Assembly: GCA_964645765.1 (NCBI GenBank)
Contig: CAZYBE010000011.1
Location: forward strand, 1 to 64,000
DNA: 64,000 nt
Direction: 5' to 3'
DNA from: CAZGMN01 sp964645765
GTDB lineage: Bacteria > Acidobacteriota > Aminicenantia > Aminicenantales > Aminicenantaceae
Part shown: positions 32,777 to 41,298 of the stretch, one piece after another
Layout of the letters: the number at the start of each line of letters is the position of its first letter
Position numbering within the stretch: position 1 is the stretch's first letter
The notes under the pieces: generated by a model
What the model was told of the DNA's origin: nothing
Database searches by the model: none
What the model saw: the letters and a program-made list of their open reading frames with translations, nothing else
Translations under genes and position numbers: made by a program

Positions 32777-34906
32777 TTATTCCTTAATAGGGCCAGTAAG
32801 AGGAAGAATCACTGAAAAGATACTTCCTTCTCCTGGCTGGCTCTCGACTTTAACTCTGCCGCCGTGGGCCTCTGTAATGTGCTTGACCAGCGTCAGTCCT
32901 AAGCCGCTTCCTCCTGTTTCTGCAGAGACTTTATTTTTCACCCGGTAAAATCTTTTAAAAATCTTTGATGTTTCTCTGGGCGAGATTCCTATTCCCTTAT
33001 CTTCGACTTGAAGAATAGCATGATTTCTCTCTTTGAATAATCTTACTGCCACTTCCTTCCTTTCTAGAGAAAATTTCATGGCATTGCTTAAGAGGTTGAT
33101 TAAAACACTGGCCATGGCTTCCCGGTCAAAATCCATCTGGGGAAGGTCGGCGGCAATTTCTGCTTGAATCTTAAATCCTTTCTTCTCCAAGTGATAGCGA
33201 TAGGAATCTAAAGTATCCCGAACCACATCGGACAAATTCCCTTTTTTAAGATTGAATTCTTTTCTTCCCATCTCAATCCTGGAGAAATCAAGGACATTAT
33301 TGATGAGGTGCGACAGCCGCTCGCTCTCTTTGGTGATGATTTCATAAGCCTCTCGCTTTTCTTCCTCTTTCAAGTCGTCTTTTCGTTGGAGTGTTTCGCC
33401 ATAGAGCCGAACGAGCGTCAGAGGCGTTTTTAACTCGTGGGAGACATTATGGACGAATTCGGTTCTTAGCCGGGTTGTCTCTGATTCCCGGGCAATATCC
33501 CGTATGATCAAAACGACACCCAAAAGCATTAAGACCACAATGACACTGAGAAGCATTCCATAGAGAATGTTCTCTCGGACCGCTGTTCTCTCCAACTCAT
33601 TGAAGGCAGGCTGAGAAGTCAGGAGTTTCCAGGGGAAAGGAAACTGGCGAAAGGATAAAGATAGAGAATCCTTTGAAGCCAATTCCTTTTTCCCGCTTAA
33701 GACATTTTGACCGCTTTCATCGATGATTTGGATTTGAAGTCTGGAATCTTCTCTTATCTCCGCAAGTATTTTCGGCAATATCTCTTTTTTAAAATAATCA
33801 AGATCCCAGCAATGGCCACCATAAAGAGTTTTTTCTGGTTGAAAATCAGGAAGGAGGCGATAAGAGATAAGACAAAAATTTGCTTCTTGGCGAACGGCAA
33901 AGAAACGTTCTGGCTGGCTCTCTTCCCCTCTCCTGGAGAGAGCATGTTTTTCTTTTATTCGGGGAACAACCTCCCTCTTCAAAAAGTCTGTAAAAAGCAA
34001 TGCTTGAAGATAAGGAGCTTCCCTCTCTCTCAAGGCACGGTAGGCTTTTTGAATTTCCGGAAACTTCTCATTCAGTTTTTTTTTAAGAATTGATTCGATA
34101 TCGGCAATGAAAAAATCATAGCTGGGAGAGCCAAGAAGCCAATCTCCATTCCTTATCTTCTGATAAAGGTCGAGCAAAATTTTAAGGCTTTGCTCTTCTT
34201 TCCCTCGACGCTGTTCTATCTCAAATAACTGAAATGTAGCCCCTATTCCATAAGGATGGCCTGCTTTATTCTTTAATTGTGCATGCTTAGCAGATAGCTC
34301 GCTATAAACTTTGTAAGCTTCCTCATTTTCTTTTAAAGAAAAGAGACAGCGGCCCAGGCCTTCGAGGGCCGTTGCCCGATCTTGCTCTATAGAGGCTGAC
34401 ACTGAGCATTGTTTATAAAGCTCAGCGGCCCGGCGGTAGTTCTTTTGGGTGAATTCAAAAGATTCTGCTCTCTGAAGGTCTTGGGAAAATTTACTGGTCA
34501 ATAGACTTTTTTCCTCTTGGAAAACCGAAACATCCTCGGCTCCAGTGCGAGGAAAAATGATTTGATAATCCGCATCGAGGAGAAAAGCCTGGCCTGTGAC
34601 TTGCTTGGAGTCTAAAGGAAAATTATAAGGGCCTTGACTCGCGCTTTCTTGCTGGATCAAGGAAATAAAATTTTCCGCCTTTAAGGCCTGCTTTTCATAC
34701 TCAAGAAGTTTAGCCTCAAGAGATTTCAGTGCAGCCTCGCCTGAAATCCAGAGATTTGACTCAAGAATTTTCTGGACTGCCTCACGCCTTTTGGCAAAAG
34801 TGCTCAAACTTAAATAGCCAACGATAAGCGAAGGCAACAAAATGGCCAGCAGGAAAATGAGGATGATTTTTTTTCGGGCAAATATCCCCTGAATAAATAT
34901 TTTCAT
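32777..34906 (-). CDS. Cassette 2: sensor histidine kinase with extracytoplasmic TPR-like domain
   Basis: A 709-residue kinase: TM1 about 14-32; an extracytoplasmic domain with TPR-like helices (about 155-235, ALEGLGRCLFSLKENEEAYKVY cited as LEGLGRCLFSL); TM2 near 450-470; HisKA with H490 (SHELKTPL); ATPase motifs NLLSNAMKFS, DKGIGIS and GSGLGLTLV. The signal sensed is unknown. Phased half-sites lie 67-104 bp upstream. Confidence 0.93.
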   Translation of the reverse strand: MKIFIQGIFARKKIILIFLLAILLPSLIVGYLSLSTFAKRREAVQKILESNLWISGEAALKSLEAKLLEYEKQALKAENFISLIQQESASQGPYNFPLDSKQVTGQAFLLDADYQIIFPRTGAEDVSVFQEEKSLLTSKFSQDLQRAESFEFTQKNYRRAAELYKQCSVSASIEQDRATALEGLGRCLFSLKENEEAYKVYSELSAKHAQLKNKAGHPYGIGATFQLFEIEQRRGKEEQSLKILLDLYQKIRNGDWLLGSPSYDFFIADIESILKKKLNEKFPEIQKAYRALREREAPYLQALLFTDFLKREVVPRIKEKHALSRRGEESQPERFFAVRQEANFCLISYRLLPDFQPEKTLYGGHCWDLDYFKKEILPKILAEIREDSRLQIQIIDESGQNVLSGKKELASKDSLSLSFRQFPFPWKLLTSQPAFNELERTAVRENILYGMLLSVIVVLMLLGVVLIIRDIARESETTRLRTEFVHNVSHELKTPLTLVRLYGETLQRKDDLKEEEKREAYEIITKESERLSHLINNVLDFSRIEMGRKEFNLKKGNLSDVVRDTLDSYRYHLEKKGFKIQAEIAADLPQMDFDREAMASVLINLLSNAMKFSLERKEVAVRLFKERNHAILQVEDKGIGISPRETSKIFKRFYRVKNKVSAETGGSGLGLTLVKHITEAHGGRVKVESQPGEGSIFSVILPLTGPIKE

Positions 34907-34972
34907 CGCCAGCTTTGAAATCCGACTTGCTGAATAATTTCATGTCAATTGTATCAAATTCAATCATCAAAA

Positions 34973-35010
34973 TGTCAAAAAAATGTAAAAAATTGTCATC
35001 AAATGTAAAA
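34973..35010. promoter_or_regulatory. Phased half-sites upstream of kinase 2
   Basis: TGT words with G at 34974, 34985, 34995 and 35005 are spaced 11, 10 and 10 bp, exactly as before propeller 2. Part of the array reads TGTAAAAAATTGTCATCA, close to TGTAAAAGATTGTTATCA at the other site. It lies 67-104 bp before the kinase start. Confidence 0.6.
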
Positions 35011-35154
35011 GGGAATTTTATGAGGGGGACGAAAATTAATTGCAAAAAGTGCGAAAAGAAATATCAATAATCTTGAATTTGAATTTAAAGAACAGGTAAT
35101 AAAAAGATTTGAATGTCTTCTTTGGGAATTCTTTGTTTCCGCTTTTCTGCTATC

Positions 35155-37308
35155 TCACTGAGTGCCTTTTTTTATTAAAGGCAGAAAGCCCTCCATCAGC
35201 CAGAGCTCTTCGTTGCCGCCAAAGCCTGCCGTGAAGGCAAATTTTTTGCCATCCGGCGACCAGTCGATATGAAAATTCTGAACTTCTTCATTTAGAATTC
35301 CTGTCCTAATTTCCCTCGGTTCTCCTCCCCCTAAAGATACAACCATAATACGCCCCTTAGATGTGTACGCAAGTTCTTTTCCATCCGGCGACCAAGAGAG
35401 TTCGCAGTGGCCGTGGACATTTTCAACGTTTACTACAATCCTTGGCTCCCCACCCTGAACAGGCTTAATATTGATTGTCTTATCCAGCGAAAAATAAGCT
35501 ATATGATTTCCATCTGGTGCCCACTTTATTGCGGCATAATCTACCCTGTCTGCCTCTGATGTAAGCTGACGGACTTCGCCTCCTTCCGCTGGGACGATAT
35601 AAATATTCAAGAGAACTTCCTCTTTTGATTTTTCTGTTTCGTGTAAAAACGCAATCCACTTGCCATCAGGCGACCAACAAGGGAACCTGCCCTGAGTGGG
35701 GCTTTTGGTAATTTGTTTCGGCTCCCCTCCTTCTACAGGGATGGTCCAGATGCTCACCCGGGGCGGGAGGACTCCCTCTTTATAAGCCACAAAAACTATC
35801 TTTTTTCCGTCTGGAGACACATCATTTCCACCACCCGGTAACACTTCCACAAGTTTAGTGTCCTTGCTGGAATGAACCGGAAAAAGGTTCCCTCCTTGAG
35901 ACGGAACGGCAACGATATTTCCCTTCCCCCATCTGAAGTATATCGTCTTTCCATCAGGAGACCACCTCGGATGGCATGGATAGCCTTCGAAATCTTCACT
36001 GCCTGTAAACAGGGTTGCCGTTTCAGGGCTAACCTGTGTTGCCTTCCCGCCGCCTGCGGGGACTGTGTAGACCGCTTGATGCAGGGGATTCGTTAAGAGG
36101 AGTCTAATTTTGTTGTCGGTTGTCCATCCAGCGATCATACTAAGGCTTTCCGAAGGCAGCTTTATTTTTATTGGAGCTTCTGCGAGTTTTCGATCTACGG
36201 ACGCAGGAACGATCCAAATCTCATCGCTAAAATTGCTGTCGCCGGGCTCATAATGAAAGGCAATCATCTTACCGTCTGGAGACCACACAGGTCCTCTCGC
36301 TCTCCCGGGAAACTCGGTCACTTTAATAGGCTTAGTGCCGTCAGAATTTATAACCCAAAGGTCTTTTTGCACCTTCCCATTTTCTAAAAAATGCGGTCGG
36401 GTAAATGCGATTCGTTTCCCGTCAGGAGAAAAGGCGGGTTCTCGCGCCCATGCGTCTGTCAAGCGTCTCGCTTCTCCACCGTCTACGGGAATTGTATATA
36501 ATAGGTGTAATAAAACTGGTTCGCTTTTTTCTGGTTTTATCTCGGATGAAGTAATATCCATTGAACAAAAGGCAAGTGTTTTTCCGTCCGCTGACAGGCT
36601 CAAGCGATAATCGTAGGCGTGGCCTCCACCATACAAATTAATGGGAATCTTCTTAGGTTTGCCTCCCGAAGCGGAAACCACATATATTACATCTTTCTTG
36701 TTGTCTTCTGCATTAAACGCTATCCATTGACCATTGGCTGACCATGCCATTATATTGCCCATATTCCAGGCTCCCATGGGCTCGGTCAGCCTGACAGGTT
36801 CGCCCGCAAGATCAGCTTGCACCTTCCCATGAATAGGGACGACCCAGACGCTGCCTTGAGAAGTAAATGCGAGCAGCTTTCCATCCGCTGAAAGGACTCC
36901 GTTGCCCGGGTTGGCCGGGATTCGGATTTTTCGAAAGCTTGGCTTGTGTGTTTCCTCTGTTAGAGCTTTGGCTATCTTGGCTAGCCGTTCTTTGGCCAAG
37001 GCCACTTCTTGTGCTTGTTCAGGATATTTATCAACGACACTCTGAAAAGCTTTCTGGGCTTCATTTAATCCTAGTTTTTCATAGCAGAGGCCTATATGGA
37101 GCTGTGCTTTGGCAGCAATTTCTCGGTTTCCCGGAAACTGTTTTACTATCGTCTGATAAATCTCAATCGCTTTCTCTAACTCCCCCCCAACCTCTTCCTT
37201 GTAGATGCCAGACTGGTAAAGCTGCTCGGCACTCTGCTGAAGGGAAGCGGATGACGCAAAGGCCAATATTAAGATAAAAACAATGAACACAAATAATTTT
37301 TGTTTCAT
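35155..37308 (-). CDS. Cassette 3: exported TPR + PD40 beta-propeller protein (divergent)
   Basis: A 717-residue exported protein with a signal peptide (about 1-20), TPRs (about 25-120, LHIGLCYEKLGLNEAQKAF) and many PD40 blades. It is the most TolB-like of the five: blades alternate SPDGK with IPVDGGEARRLT- or VPAEGGEVRQLT-type motifs. The end is LWLMEGFLPLIKKGTQ, a looser form of the WVMENFLP tail. GAGGAGG precedes the ATG. A binding role at the cell envelope is likely; an enzyme role is not visible. Confidence 0.87.
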   Translation of the reverse strand: MKQKLFVFIVFILILAFASSASLQQSAEQLYQSGIYKEEVGGELEKAIEIYQTIVKQFPGNREIAAKAQLHIGLCYEKLGLNEAQKAFQSVVDKYPEQAQEVALAKERLAKIAKALTEETHKPSFRKIRIPANPGNGVLSADGKLLAFTSQGSVWVVPIHGKVQADLAGEPVRLTEPMGAWNMGNIMAWSANGQWIAFNAEDNKKDVIYVVSASGGKPKKIPINLYGGGHAYDYRLSLSADGKTLAFCSMDITSSEIKPEKSEPVLLHLLYTIPVDGGEARRLTDAWAREPAFSPDGKRIAFTRPHFLENGKVQKDLWVINSDGTKPIKVTEFPGRARGPVWSPDGKMIAFHYEPGDSNFSDEIWIVPASVDRKLAEAPIKIKLPSESLSMIAGWTTDNKIRLLLTNPLHQAVYTVPAGGGKATQVSPETATLFTGSEDFEGYPCHPRWSPDGKTIYFRWGKGNIVAVPSQGGNLFPVHSSKDTKLVEVLPGGGNDVSPDGKKIVFVAYKEGVLPPRVSIWTIPVEGGEPKQITKSPTQGRFPCWSPDGKWIAFLHETEKSKEEVLLNIYIVPAEGGEVRQLTSEADRVDYAAIKWAPDGNHIAYFSLDKTINIKPVQGGEPRIVVNVENVHGHCELSWSPDGKELAYTSKGRIMVVSLGGGEPREIRTGILNEEVQNFHIDWSPDGKKFAFTAGFGGNEELWLMEGFLPLIKKGTQ

Positions 37309-37395
37309 GACTCATACCTCCTCATGTTAAAATTTTTTCTCCATGAGGAAGGATAAGCATTTCAGATGTCATGTGCTTGAAGCTTTCATCTCTTT

Positions 37396-37414
37396 TGTGT
37401 GAAAGTTATGTGAA
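37396..37414. promoter_or_regulatory. Phased half-sites upstream of propeller 3
   Basis: TGTGAAA at 37398 and TGTGAAC at 37409 are exactly 11 bp apart, in the sequence TTTGTGTGAAAGTTATGTGA. The same pair appears before kinase 3. It lies 90-106 bp upstream of the propeller start. Confidence 0.55.
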
Positions 37415-37420
37415 CCTTGA

Positions 37421-38101
37421 TCATCCTGCAAATTTATATCCAACTCCCCTCACGCCGATGATGTATTTTGGATTTTGCGGGTCGTCCTCGATTTTTTTTC
37501 TCAGCAGGGAAATGTGCTTGTCCACGGTCCGGGGCTCGATATAGACATTCTCACCCCAGACTTCATCGAGAACCTTATTCCGATGAACAACCCGGCCTCG
37601 GTTCGCAATGAGAAAATGCAGCAGAGCAAACTCGAGCGCAGTGAGCTCAATAGGTTTCTCATTCTTTTTTGCCTCGAACCTTTTAAAATCCACCTCGACG
37701 TCGCCGAAGCGATAGAAGTCGATTTCCAGCTGCGGCTCTTTAGCCCTCCGGAGAAGGGCTTTCACCCGAGCCAGCAGCTCCCGGGGACTGAACGGCTTGG
37801 TGACATAATCATCAGCTCCCAGCTCCAGCCCGAGGACCTTGTCGACCTCCTGGCTTTTCGCGGTGAGGACCAGGATGGGTGTTGTTATCTTGGCTTGACG
37901 CAGTTGCTTGCAGACTTCAAATCCGTCCATCTTCGGCAGCATGATGTCGAGGATGAGGAGGTCATAATTCTGCTCTTTTGCCATGGCCAGACCTTTAAGC
38001 CCGTCCTTGGCGCTTGAAACCTCGTGCCCTTCGAGCCTGAGGTTGTCCTCAAGAGGAAAAAGAATACTCTCCTCGTCCTCGATGATCAGAATTTTTGCCA
38101 T
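37421..38101 (-). CDS. Cassette 3: OmpR/PhoB-family response regulator
   Basis: A 226-residue regulator with receiver residues E8-D9-E10, phospho-acceptor D52 (LLILDIMLP), LVLTAKS and VTKPFSPRELLARV, and a C-terminal winged helix ending GVGYKFAG. It begins 1 nt after the kinase 3 stop. The closest relatives in the window are the other four regulators. Confidence 0.95.
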   Translation of the reverse strand: MAKILIIEDEESILFPLEDNLRLEGHEVSSAKDGLKGLAMAKEQNYDLLILDIMLPKMDGFEVCKQLRQAKITTPILVLTAKSQEVDKVLGLELGADDYVTKPFSPRELLARVKALLRRAKEPQLEIDFYRFGDVEVDFKRFEAKKNEKPIELTALEFALLHFLIANRGRVVHRNKVLDEVWGENVYIEPRTVDKHISLLRKKIEDDPQNPKYIIGVRGVGYKFAG

Positions 38102-38102
38102 T

Positions 38103-40244
38103 TTACTTATCCTCTCGCTGTGAAATCGGAAGTCTTATGGAAAATAGGCTGCCTTTGCCGAGCTCGCTTTCAACATCGACTTTCCCCTGGTGGGCTTCGA
38201 CAATTTCCCTGACCAGAGTCAGTCCCAAGCCGCTCCCTTTCACCGTTCGGGTCAATTCATCGCCTCCTCGGTAAAATCGCTCGAACACTTTGTCGACTTC
38301 ATCTTTCTTGATTCCGATGCCGAAATCTTTCACCGCAATTGTCAAATTAGGGCCTTCTCTAAACGAGCTGACAATGACCTTCTTCGATTCACCCGAATAT
38401 TTAATGGCGTTATCAATCAAGTTGGCGACGGCCTGCGTGATGGCTGTTCGATCCGTGGTGATCACGGGAAGCGGGTCCTCAATTTCGAGCTCGATATGAA
38501 AACCTTCGTGACGGACCCTATCCTGAATGGATGAGACGACTTCATGCAGAAGCACACCGCAGTCGGTCTTTTCAAAGGCAAATTCTTTGCGGCCTTCCTC
38601 AATCTTTGCCAGATTTAAAATATTGTCCGTGAGCAGGGAAAGCCTTTCGCTTTGCTCTAATAAGACGTCATAGTACTGCTGGCGGCGCTCTTCAGAGGGC
38701 ACCCGGCCTGACTGAAGCATCTCCGCCAGTTGCCGGATTGAAGTCAGAGGGCTCTTGAATTCGTGGGAGATGGTCGAAACAAAGTCTGATTTCATCCTGG
38801 CCAATTCCAGCTCATGAGAAACAGCCCGGATGGTCAGGATCAAACCGAAAACCAGAATGCCCGCAATAAGTAAGAATATATAGAAATAGAGCCCATGGCG
38901 TGATGCCAGAAAAGTCTTCAGAAGTTGAGGGGGCGGTTGATAGAACTCGAGAGACCAGTCCGGAAAGTTGGATGCGAAATTCGCGCGGACTGTAACCATC
39001 CCTGAAGGCAAATTTTCCGACTTCAACAAGGACTGGCCATTTCTTCCTCTCACGACCCATGCCGTTTCTTCTTTGGAGACAGACTGTTGTAGGGCCGGAT
39101 TGAGAACGTTGGCCCGGAGCCAGTCTGAGTCGAGGAGGATTCCCCAGGCTTCGCCGGGTTGGCCTTCATTCTCGGCAGCCTGGTTCTCGGTTGAAACAAG
39201 ATAGGAATACTTCCCGATATCCAAGGCAAATCTTACTGGGGAATCGCTTGGTTCAGACAGGGCGCTGGAGATTTTTGCCTCTAAATCAGATGCGGCGCTT
39301 TCCTGGAACATAAGTGCCCTCTCCGTCCTCTCTCTTTTTTCCCTCTCCTCTTTCTCTAAAAGAGAGAAAGCGCTTCGGTATGACTGTGCTTTCGGGTCTG
39401 AGGGAGACTTTGAGAGGATTTCAACGATGGAATCCCTGACGCGCTTGGCAAAAATTTCATACTGCGCCTTTTCCAGAGCCCATTCCTGATCAACCAGAGA
39501 TTGGTAAAGGTCCATGAATGTCTTGATGGAGCCTGAAAAGTTGGACATTTCCAAGATAAGGGAGCCAAGTTCCAAACGGGCCGCCAATCCTAACGGGATT
39601 CCCTCTGAGATAAGCACCTGGCTATAGTCTCTGGCTATTATCTCATAAGTTGTCACAGCGTCTTTGAAAAACGCCGATTTTCTCTGAATCCTGGCAACCG
39701 CATTCAGCAGCTCTCCTTTAAGGCGATGTTCTGTTGTCTGATCCAAGGCCTGTTGATAAGCGACCAAGGCTTTTGGGTAATTTCTCTGTTGAAACTCCAG
39801 TTGCTGCGCGGATTGTATCTTTTTTGCCAGGGAAGAAGGTCGAGACAGGGGAGAGACAGGCTTCCGGCTTCCATCGGGGAGATACAAAAGTCTTGCAGCG
39901 GGAAGGCGAATAGTCTCGAATCCCTGGAAATAGAAGACCTGTTCAATTAAAGGGTTCTCGGTTTTTAGGTTTTCCAGGGAACGTAGCAAAGCGTCCCATG
40001 ACATCTCCCTGCGATTGACAATAGTACTGAAGAAGGCCTGCTCGACTCTGTATATATTTCCTTCAACGTCTTTAGCAATTCGCTCGGCAATTCTCCGCTG
40101 CTCGTCAAGCCTCTCTTTCTCGAGCAACGCCCGGTCATTCTGTATGCCCCGAAAAGCCAGATATCCCAGGAGCAGACTGGGCAATCCTATACCCAGCGCA
40201 AAGAGCAACAGTATTCTTTTTCGCTTATGTATTGATACTTTCAT
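38103..40244 (-). CDS. Cassette 3: sensor histidine kinase with extracytoplasmic TPR-like domain
   Basis: A 713-residue kinase: TM1 about 10-28, a long extracytoplasmic region with TPR-like helices (about 145-235, AQQLEFQQRNYPKALVAYQQAL cited as FQQRNYPKALVAY), a FASNFPDWSLEFYQ segment, TM2 (about 457-477), HisKA with H494 (SHEFKSPL) and an ATPase domain with NLIDNAIKYS, DFGIGIKK and GSGLGLTLV. The half-sites lie 262-290 bp upstream, farther than in the other cassettes. Confidence 0.93.
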   Translation of the reverse strand: MKVSIHKRKRILLLFALGIGLPSLLLGYLAFRGIQNDRALLEKERLDEQRRIAERIAKDVEGNIYRVEQAFFSTIVNRREMSWDALLRSLENLKTENPLIEQVFYFQGFETIRLPAARLLYLPDGSRKPVSPLSRPSSLAKKIQSAQQLEFQQRNYPKALVAYQQALDQTTEHRLKGELLNAVARIQRKSAFFKDAVTTYEIIARDYSQVLISEGIPLGLAARLELGSLILEMSNFSGSIKTFMDLYQSLVDQEWALEKAQYEIFAKRVRDSIVEILSKSPSDPKAQSYRSAFSLLEKEEREKRERTERALMFQESAASDLEAKISSALSEPSDSPVRFALDIGKYSYLVSTENQAAENEGQPGEAWGILLDSDWLRANVLNPALQQSVSKEETAWVVRGRNGQSLLKSENLPSGMVTVRANFASNFPDWSLEFYQPPPQLLKTFLASRHGLYFYIFLLIAGILVFGLILTIRAVSHELELARMKSDFVSTISHEFKSPLTSIRQLAEMLQSGRVPSEERRQQYYDVLLEQSERLSLLTDNILNLAKIEEGRKEFAFEKTDCGVLLHEVVSSIQDRVRHEGFHIELEIEDPLPVITTDRTAITQAVANLIDNAIKYSGESKKVIVSSFREGPNLTIAVKDFGIGIKKDEVDKVFERFYRGGDELTRTVKGSGLGLTLVREIVEAHQGKVDVESELGKGSLFSIRLPISQREDK

Positions 40245-40547
40245 AAAATAACCAGCAGCTTTAGAAATATTTATCTACGAGAATTATTGCCAGAGCCCTA
40301 GATATTTCTCTTTCACTTCCAAAAGCTTTTCTAATCTTAAAGAACCTTTCAGCCAAAAACAAGGTGCTCTTGAGAACGCGCAGTTTATATCACTTATTTA
40401 CACTGTTTAAAATAATTGATTAGGGCTGCATATAGAAATATGAGCTCATTTATCGCCTTCTTCCCAGAAACATACAGAATTAAAATTTTTCCTTAATGAA
40501 GATTTTGTAACTTTTGTGTGAAGATTATGTGAAGAAGAAAAGGATTT
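40245..40547. other. Intergenic region between cassette 3 and the toxin-antitoxin pair
   Basis: This 303-bp gap is A+T rich and contains no gene. Its right end carries the phased half-sites of cassette 3 (40506-40534). No terminator is evident for the toxin gene. Confidence 0.5.
40506..40534. promoter_or_regulatory. Phased half-sites upstream of kinase 3
   Basis: TGTAAC at 40506, TGTGAAG at 40517 and TGTGAAG at 40528 are spaced exactly 11 bp. The core TGTGTGAAGATTATGTGAA matches TGTGTGAAAGTTATGTGAA before propeller 3 at all but two positions. Confidence 0.6.
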
Positions 40548-40820
40548 TTATCTCAATGAAAAATAGATTTCTTTCCTGTGGCCTATTCTTACAATAATAA
40601 TTATAAGTTGCTTCTCTTTCTTCTTGAATATAACCCCATAGTTTCCAACTCTCAATCTGTAAAAGTCTTCTTTTGTCCCACTTAGCTTCTTTATATTATT
40701 CTTGAGAACCTCAGGATTCTTTGCAAGTATAAGCAATTTTTCTTTTATAATTTTTTGATGAGCTCTGTCTATATTTTTTAGGTCATCCAGAGCTTTTCCG
40801 AGAAATTTGAGTTTATACAT
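40548..40820 (-). CDS. RelE/ParE-type toxin
   Basis: A 90-residue basic protein with the RelE/ParE pattern: LSGTKEDFYRLRVGNYGVIF followed by IIIVRIGHRKEIY. RelE members cleave mRNA on the ribosome and ParE members inhibit gyrase; which applies is not clear. The ATG at 40820 lies 2 nt after the antitoxin stop, so it is chosen over an overlapping upstream ATG at 40844. The pair sits between cassettes 3 and 4. Confidence 0.88.
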   Translation of the reverse strand: MYKLKFLGKALDDLKNIDRAHQKIIKEKLLILAKNPEVLKNNIKKLSGTKEDFYRLRVGNYGVIFKKKEKQLIIIIVRIGHRKEIYFSLR

Positions 40821-40822
40821 CT

Positions 40823-41047
40823 CTAGATGCCCAGATCTTTCCAAACCTCCCCTGCATCAATTAACTTATCTCGACCTTCTTCCAAGTCCTTCATTCTTTT
40901 TTTTGCCAGTTTTAGATCAAGAAGATCAAAGTACACAGTAAGAGATTTTTCTATTATTTTGCTTTTTTTCTCTCCCAGTTCCTTTGCCACAGTGTCAAGT
41001 TCCTTTGAAACCTCTTCGTCCAGTGTTATGTTATGCCTTATCTGCAT
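40823..41047 (-). CDS. Ribbon-helix-helix antitoxin
   Basis: A 74-residue protein starting MQIRHNITLDEEVSKELD, which fits a ribbon-helix-helix DNA-binding N-terminus; the acidic C-terminal half should bind the toxin. The start at 41047 is supported by GGGAGGTG just upstream; an in-frame ATG at 41092 has no such site. It is expected to repress its own operon and neutralise the toxin encoded 2 nt downstream. Confidence 0.85.
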   Translation of the reverse strand: MQIRHNITLDEEVSKELDTVAKELGEKKSKIIEKSLTVYFDLLDLKLAKKRMKDLEEGRDKLIDAGEVWKDLGI

Positions 41048-41208
41048 GCCGCACCTCCCCAGATAAAATAAATTTGTGCACATATTATACACATATTTTG
41101 TGGAAAATCAATAGGAAATTGAAACCCACATGGTAAGGTCTCGACATTCAGGATTGTAGGATTAATGGATCGTTTTAATAGATTAGCAATTTAAACTAGA
41201 CAAGAAGA

Positions 41209-41235
41209 GGGCTGATCCAAGCAGAAGATCAACCC
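41209..41235 (-). terminator. Possible terminator of the cassette 4 propeller
   Basis: GATCAACCC (41227-41235) and GGGCTGATC (41209-41217) form a 9-bp stem with one wobble and a 9-nt loop. On the minus strand it is followed by a pyrimidine-rich run TCTTCTTGTCT. It lies about 65 bp after the propeller 4 stop. Confidence 0.35.
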
Positions 41236-41298
41236 CCAAGCCATTCATCCTATTTTTTTCTCTTTATCAACTACAAATAAGTTATTTCGCTAATTATT

